This document shows positions 60,636 through 64,000 of a stretch of 64,000 nucleotides of DNA, in pieces. Within the stretch, counting starts at the first letter, position 1. Each line of letters begins with the position of its first letter. The notes beneath the pieces are model-generated. The model did no database searches and had not been told where the DNA came from. It saw only the letters and a program-made list of their open reading frames with translations. The position numbers and the translations under genes were made by a program. Location of the stretch: assembly GCA_900541725.1 (NCBI GenBank), contig UQLB01000010.1, positions 10,135 to 74,134 of the forward strand, in the 5' to 3' direction. This stretch comes from an uncultured Collinsella sp. GTDB taxonomy: Bacteria; Actinomycetota; Coriobacteriia; Coriobacteriales; Coriobacteriaceae.

Positions 60636-62051
60636 TTATTGCAGCTGCTTATGTAGGGCATCGAGCACTTGAGGGCTCAGGTCGTCGTATTGGATGAGGA
60701 CGCGGTGCGTAGTCCTCTGGATCGTCGTCTGATCGTTTGCCCATAGGCAATCGTCAATGTTGACGTAAGGGATGCCGACATCGGTGATAGCACGAATAAG
60801 GCCATCCCCCACCTTGTCGCTTGCCGGCGCCAAAACGCAGTAAAGACCCGCATCCGCATGTTCAATCGACACCTCTCCTGCCGGAAACGCCTTCCGCACA
60901 AGCGCCACCAGGCCATCACGCGCCTCACGAGCACGTACGCGTACGCGGTTCACGTGCCGCTCGTAATCTCCCGATTCGAGCAAGCGCGCCAACGCCACCT
61001 GATCTACGGAGCTGACCGACGAGGCGTAGAAGCCCAGCTCGCGCCTAAATCGTTCCATGAGCTCATCGGGAAGGACCATGTAAGCCAAGCGCAGAGCCGA
61101 TGACAGGCTCTTAGAAAAAGTGTTGGTGTAGATGACCGATTGGGCGGCATCAATCGATGCAAGCGCAGGGATCGGTTTGCCGGCAAGGCGAAACTCGCAA
61201 TCGAAATCGTCCTCAATGAGATATCGACCCGGCCGCTCGGCAGCCCAGCTCAGCAGTGCGTAGCGACGTGCGATGCTCGTCACCAGGCCAGTCGGATACT
61301 GATGGGACGGCATGAGGTGAAGGACGTCCGCCCCGGCATCGAGCAGCTCGCCCAAGTTAACTCCCTCACCATCCAGCGGAATATGCCGCACTTCGCAGCC
61401 CATGGCCTGATAGATGCGCGTCAGACGCAAGTAGCCCGGGTCCTCGACGGCGTATGTCTTGTCCGCGCCAAGCAGCTGAACCAGCATCGTGTCAAGCAGC
61501 TGAGCGCCCGCACCGATGACGATGTTGTCGGGATTGACATTCATGCCCCTCGTCCCGCGAAGATGATGTGCAATTGCGCACCGCAGCCGCGCGATACCTT
61601 GCGCGGGGGCGGGCGAGAAGATTTCGCGCTCATCTTCGGACGTCAACGTCGCCCGCAGAGCACTTTGCCAGAGGCGTGCGGCTTCCAAGGCGGAGGGAGA
61701 GAGCGGAGCGAATTGCTCAGGTTGCCCATAGGAGTCATGAACGCCAAAACTCGCAGGAGCTGTATCTCGATCGGCATCCTCCGCAGCCGAAGCCAGGACC
61801 GGGGTATCCGGAAGCTCGCAAGCGTAATAGCCGCGGCGAGGCTTTGAGCAAATATAGCCCTCGGCGACCAACTGGCTATATGCATTCTCGATTGTAATGA
61901 CACTGATTCCCAGATGACTGGCAAAGGCGCGCTTGGAGGGCAGATGCTCTCCCGCCGCAATGCGCCCGGCAACGATATCATCTCGAATTTGCTGGTAAAC
62001 ATACTCATAGAGCGATGCTTCGCCGCGTTGTTCCAAATTGTAGTCAAGCAT
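60636..62051 (-). CDS. pdxR: PdxR-type MocR/GntR regulator of vitamin B6 synthesis
   Basis: 471 residues. A GntR winged helix (about 10-75) with LPSKRAFASHLGISVITIENAYSQLVAEGY joins an aminotransferase-like fold. The latter has IVIGAGAQLLDTMLVQLL, PSHQYPTG, IEDDFDCEFR and a PLP lysine in NTFSKSLSSALRL (about 300). PdxR senses PLP through this domain. It is transcribed divergently from pdxST with 145 bp between, the classical arrangement, so it most likely controls pdxST and itself. Confidence 0.9.
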   Translation of the reverse strand: MLDYNLEQRGEASLYEYVYQQIRDDIVAGRIAAGEHLPSKRAFASHLGISVITIENAYSQLVAEGYICSKPRRGYYACELPDTPVLASAAEDADRDTAPASFGVHDSYGQPEQFAPLSPSALEAARLWQSALRATLTSEDEREIFSPAPAQGIARLRCAIAHHLRGTRGMNVNPDNIVIGAGAQLLDTMLVQLLGADKTYAVEDPGYLRLTRIYQAMGCEVRHIPLDGEGVNLGELLDAGADVLHLMPSHQYPTGLVTSIARRYALLSWAAERPGRYLIEDDFDCEFRLAGKPIPALASIDAAQSVIYTNTFSKSLSSALRLAYMVLPDELMERFRRELGFYASSVSSVDQVALARLLESGDYERHVNRVRVRAREARDGLVALVRKAFPAGEVSIEHADAGLYCVLAPASDKVGDGLIRAITDVGIPYVNIDDCLWANDQTTIQRTTHRVLIQYDDLSPQVLDALHKQLQ

Positions 62052-62062
62052 GAGTTAGTCAC

Positions 62063-62106
62063 CTGACCTTATCGCATCATTCAATCTGGTATTAGTCTGA
62101 CCTTAT
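62063..62106. promoter_or_regulatory. Direct repeats between pdxR and pdxST, likely PdxR operators
   Basis: CTGACCTTAT occurs at 62063-62072 and 62097-62106, 34 bp apart (about three helix turns), each preceded by a TTAGT sequence. PdxR proteins in other Gram-positives bind direct repeats in this position. Promoter boxes for pdxS were not clear. Confidence 0.6.
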
Positions 62107-62196
62107 TATTATCTCTAAAACTGATTATTCCGCTATACCCAGCTCCCCTATAGGATGTTCCGTCAAGCAATACACATGCCAACCAAGGGAGCAACC

Positions 62197-63087
62197 ATGG
62201 CAGAACAGACCAGCAAGGCCGATCGCGTCAAACTCAATCGCGAGCTCGCGCAGATGCTCAAGGGCGGCGTCATCATGGACGTCACCACGCCCGAGCAGGC
62301 ACGCATCGCCGAGGAGGCAGGCGCCTGCGCCGTCATGGCACTCGAGCGCATCCCGGCCGACATCCGCGCCGCCGGCGGCGTGTCGCGCATGAGCGACCCC
62401 AAGATGATCAAGGGCATCCAGGAGGCCGTCTCCATCCCTGTTATGGCCAAGTGCCGCATCGGTCACATCGTCGAGGCCCAGGTCCTGCAGGCCATCGAGA
62501 TCGACTACATCGATGAGTCCGAGGTTCTCTCCCCCGCCGACGATGTCTACCATATCGACAAGACGCAGTTTGACGTCCCGTTTGTCTGCGGTGCCCGCGA
62601 CCTGGGCGAGGCGCTGCGCCGCGTCGCCGAGGGCGCTACGATGATCCGCACCAAGGGCGAGCCGGGCACGGGCGACGTTGTCCAGGCCGTGCGCCACATG
62701 CGCAAGACCCAAAAGCAAATCCGCGACGTTGTTGCCCTGCGCGACGACGAGCTCTTTGAGGCGGCCAAACAGCTGCAGGTTCCGGTCGAGCTGGTACGCG
62801 AGGTCCACGCCACGGGCAAGCTCCCCGTCGTGAACTTTGCCGCTGGCGGCGTGGCAACCCCTGCAGACGCTGCGCTGATGATGCAGCTGGGTGCCGAGGG
62901 CGTCTTTGTGGGCTCGGGCATCTTTAAGAGCGGCGACCCCGCCAAGCGTGCCGCCGCCATCGTCAAGGCCGTCGCCAACTTCACCGATGCCAAGCTCATC
63001 GCCGAGCTTTCGGAGGACCTGGGCGAGGCCATGGTGGGCATCAACGCCGACGAGATCGAGATCATCATGGAGGAGCGCGGACGCTAG
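62197..63087 (+). CDS. pdxS: Pyridoxal 5'-phosphate synthase subunit PdxS
   Basis: 296 residues. It forms PLP from ribose-5-phosphate, glyceraldehyde-3-phosphate and ammonia, a 12-mer barrel with PdxT. Diagnostic pieces: MLKGGVIMDVT, GGVSRMSDPK, VMAKCRIGHIVEAQVL, PFVCGARDLGEALRR, GEPGTGD and FAAGGVATPADAALMMQLG, with lysine positions in MAKCRIGH and TKGEPGTG. The start follows AAGGGAG. pdxT starts 20 bp downstream. Confidence 0.97.
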   Translation: MAEQTSKADRVKLNRELAQMLKGGVIMDVTTPEQARIAEEAGACAVMALERIPADIRAAGGVSRMSDPKMIKGIQEAVSIPVMAKCRIGHIVEAQVLQAIEIDYIDESEVLSPADDVYHIDKTQFDVPFVCGARDLGEALRRVAEGATMIRTKGEPGTGDVVQAVRHMRKTQKQIRDVVALRDDELFEAAKQLQVPVELVREVHATGKLPVVNFAAGGVATPADAALMMQLGAEGVFVGSGIFKSGDPAKRAAAIVKAVANFTDAKLIAELSEDLGEAMVGINADEIEIIMEERGR

Positions 63088-63107
63088 TCCGGCAGAAAGG
63101 ATCGCAC

Positions 63108-63695
63108 ATGAGCGATTACGCAGGCCAGTCGGTCGCCGTGCTGGCGGTCCAAGGCGCTTTTGCCGAGCACGAGGCAAGACTGTCCGAGCTGGGCGTACGA
63201 TGCATTGAGCTGAGGCAAGCGGCTGATTTGAAGCAGGACTTTGATCGTCTGGTTCTCCCTGGCGGCGAGTCCACCGTTCAAGGCAAGCTACTTGATGAGT
63301 TGGGCATGCTCGATGAGCTTCGCACCCGCATTGTTGAGGGCATGCCCGTCCTGGGCACCTGCGCCGGCTTGATTCTGTTGGCGCGCGATCTTGCCGCCCA
63401 TGACGATAAGGGCACGCCGCGTTTGGCAACCATGGATGTGCTCGTTGAGCGCAATGCTTACGGCAGACAGCTCGGCAGCTTTCGCACCAAGGGGCAGGTA
63501 GGCGGTATCGACGGTGAGGTGCCGCTGACGTTTATCCGCGCGCCCCGCATCGTCGAAGTGCACGGCGACACTGAGGCCCTAGCCGAAGTCGACGGTCGCA
63601 TCGTCGCCGCCCGCCAGGGCAACCAACTGGGCGTTACCTTCCACCCCGAACTCGACGAAGACACCCGCCTCCACGAACTGTTCCTACAAATGTAG
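63108..63695 (+). CDS. pdxT: Pyridoxal 5'-phosphate synthase glutaminase subunit PdxT
   Basis: 195 residues, a class I glutaminase. GGESTVQGKLL is present (about 52-62), the nucleophile is Cys about 84 in LGTCAGLIL, and the His-x-Glu pair is in FHPELDED (about 177-184). It supplies ammonia to PdxS. The start follows AGAAAGGATC. It is the last gene before the palindrome-rich right edge. Confidence 0.97.
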   Translation: MSDYAGQSVAVLAVQGAFAEHEARLSELGVRCIELRQAADLKQDFDRLVLPGGESTVQGKLLDELGMLDELRTRIVEGMPVLGTCAGLILLARDLAAHDDKGTPRLATMDVLVERNAYGRQLGSFRTKGQVGGIDGEVPLTFIRAPRIVEVHGDTEALAEVDGRIVAARQGNQLGVTFHPELDEDTRLHELFLQM

Positions 63696-63708
63696 GCAGA
63701 ACAGAAAC

Positions 63709-63772
63709 GAGAGTGGATAATCTCCCACTTTGAGCCTGAATGCGAGCCCAAACTGGGAGATTATCCACTCTC
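63709..63772. repeat. Perfect palindrome, 19-bp arms
   Basis: GAGAGTGGATAATCTCCCA and its complement are exact over 19 bp with a 26-base loop. The element starts 14 bp after the pdxT stop and could end transcription, though there is no T run. It opens the 305-bp gene-free right edge. Confidence 0.85.
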
Positions 63773-63780
63773 ATGCTATG

Positions 63781-63836
63781 TAGTCGTTGGGGACGTTCTT
63801 GAATGACTAGTCAAACAAGAACGTCCCCAATGACTA
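63781..63836. repeat. Palindrome with GGGGACG core, 21-bp arms
   Basis: TAGTCGTTGGGGACGTTCTTG and CAAGAACGTCCCCAATGACTA match at 20 of 21 positions around a 14-base loop. It is close to the first palindrome but unrelated in sequence, except that it shares the GGGAC core of other elements. Confidence 0.85.
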
Positions 63837-63856
63837 CAAGGAGTGTCCCAAGCTGC

Positions 63857-63885
63857 CGGCAGAAAAGGAACGTCCCTAACTGCCG
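63857..63885. repeat. Smaller GGGAC-containing element
   Basis: CGGCAG and CTGCCG flank AAAAGGAACGTCCCTAA; an extra GTGTCCC lies just to the left at 63844. Weak as a hairpin but it fits the same motif family. From 63886 to 63960 nothing was recognised. Confidence 0.4.
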
Positions 63886-63963
63886 CATCCGGAGCAAGAC
63901 AACGCCGCAGGCAGAGGACGGACAGCGAGCGGGTCGCATTTGAGGCAAGGTGACGTGAAACGA

Positions 63964-63992
63964 AAGGGCGCTGACCTTCTGGTCGCGCCCTT
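63964..63992. terminator. Terminator hairpin at the right edge
   Basis: AAGGGCGC and GCGCCCTT pair, extended by TGACC/GGTC around a TTCT loop. It probably ends a gene coming from the right, outside the window. Confidence 0.6.
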
Positions 63993-64000
63993 GAAGTTGA

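Overview
The window is a high-GC, gene-dense bacterial chromosome segment. It has GTG and TTG starts, purine-rich ribosome binding sites and many short convergent or overlapping genes. Its gene content (a Liv amino-acid importer with two lipoproteins, a lactate dehydrogenase/Etf operon, reverse rubrerythrin, PdxST with a MocR regulator, an LAxTG wall-anchored protein, a clostridial-type PurL) and codon use point to an anaerobic gut actinobacterium of the class Coriobacteriia, most likely Collinsella. That assignment is inferred from protein flavour; there is no rRNA or tRNA in the window to confirm it.

Layout, left to right. 1-4.1 kb: the 5' part of recJ, a bile-acid/sodium-type symporter, a HIT/GalT-like protein and cutC. 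4.1-6.1 kb: an AT-richer secreted/membrane protein gene with a cytoplasmic zinc ribbon, flanked by two near-identical 67-bp hairpin repeats. 6.1-12.5 kb: a complete branched-chain amino-acid ABC importer (livF, livG, livM, livH, and two tandem paralogous binding lipoproteins). 12.7-15.0 kb: homoserine dehydrogenase and an SDR oxidoreductase. 15.1-15.5 kb: six 48-nt hairpins repeating at exactly 62 bp. 15.5-22 kb: a frameshifted Kef-type antiporter, purL and an EamA transporter. 22-30.3 kb: a membrane GGDEF protein, a KdgT-type permease, azlCD, an HD protein and an operon for an FAD lactate dehydrogenase with EtfB and a ferredoxin-fused EtfA, the arrangement of electron-confurcating lactate oxidation.

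30.6-33.8 kb: a run of five unfamiliar small genes, four with export or membrane signals, including a protein with an LAQTG sorting signal. 34.7-40.4 kb: a tight three-gene cassette encoding a TerB-N/TerB-C protein, a BrxD-like ATPase and a large Lhr/BrxHI-like helicase. This is the best candidate for an under-described DNA-processing or defence system. 40.4-51.6 kb: a spermidine-synthase-like protein, bacterial Elp3, a membrane XRE regulator with a DUF4097 partner, two methyltransferases, a Ski2-like helicase and a DUF2130 protein.

51.7-55.2 kb: a sugar operon (BglG/LicT antiterminator, PTS EIIBC, ChbG-type deacetylase) with a recognisable antiterminator target overlapping a terminator in front of the PTS gene. 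55.3-64 kb: a metallophosphoesterase, a tiny charged protein, an aldehyde/alcohol dehydrogenase pair, a DUF5131 protein, reverse rubrerythrin, and PdxR divergent from pdxST with a 10-bp direct repeat between them. The right edge holds several large perfect palindromes built around a GGGAC core, a motif that recurs in intergenic hairpins across the window. Stretches over 300 bp without a gene (15030-15499, 30290-30634, 54049-54394, 63696-64000) are described as features.
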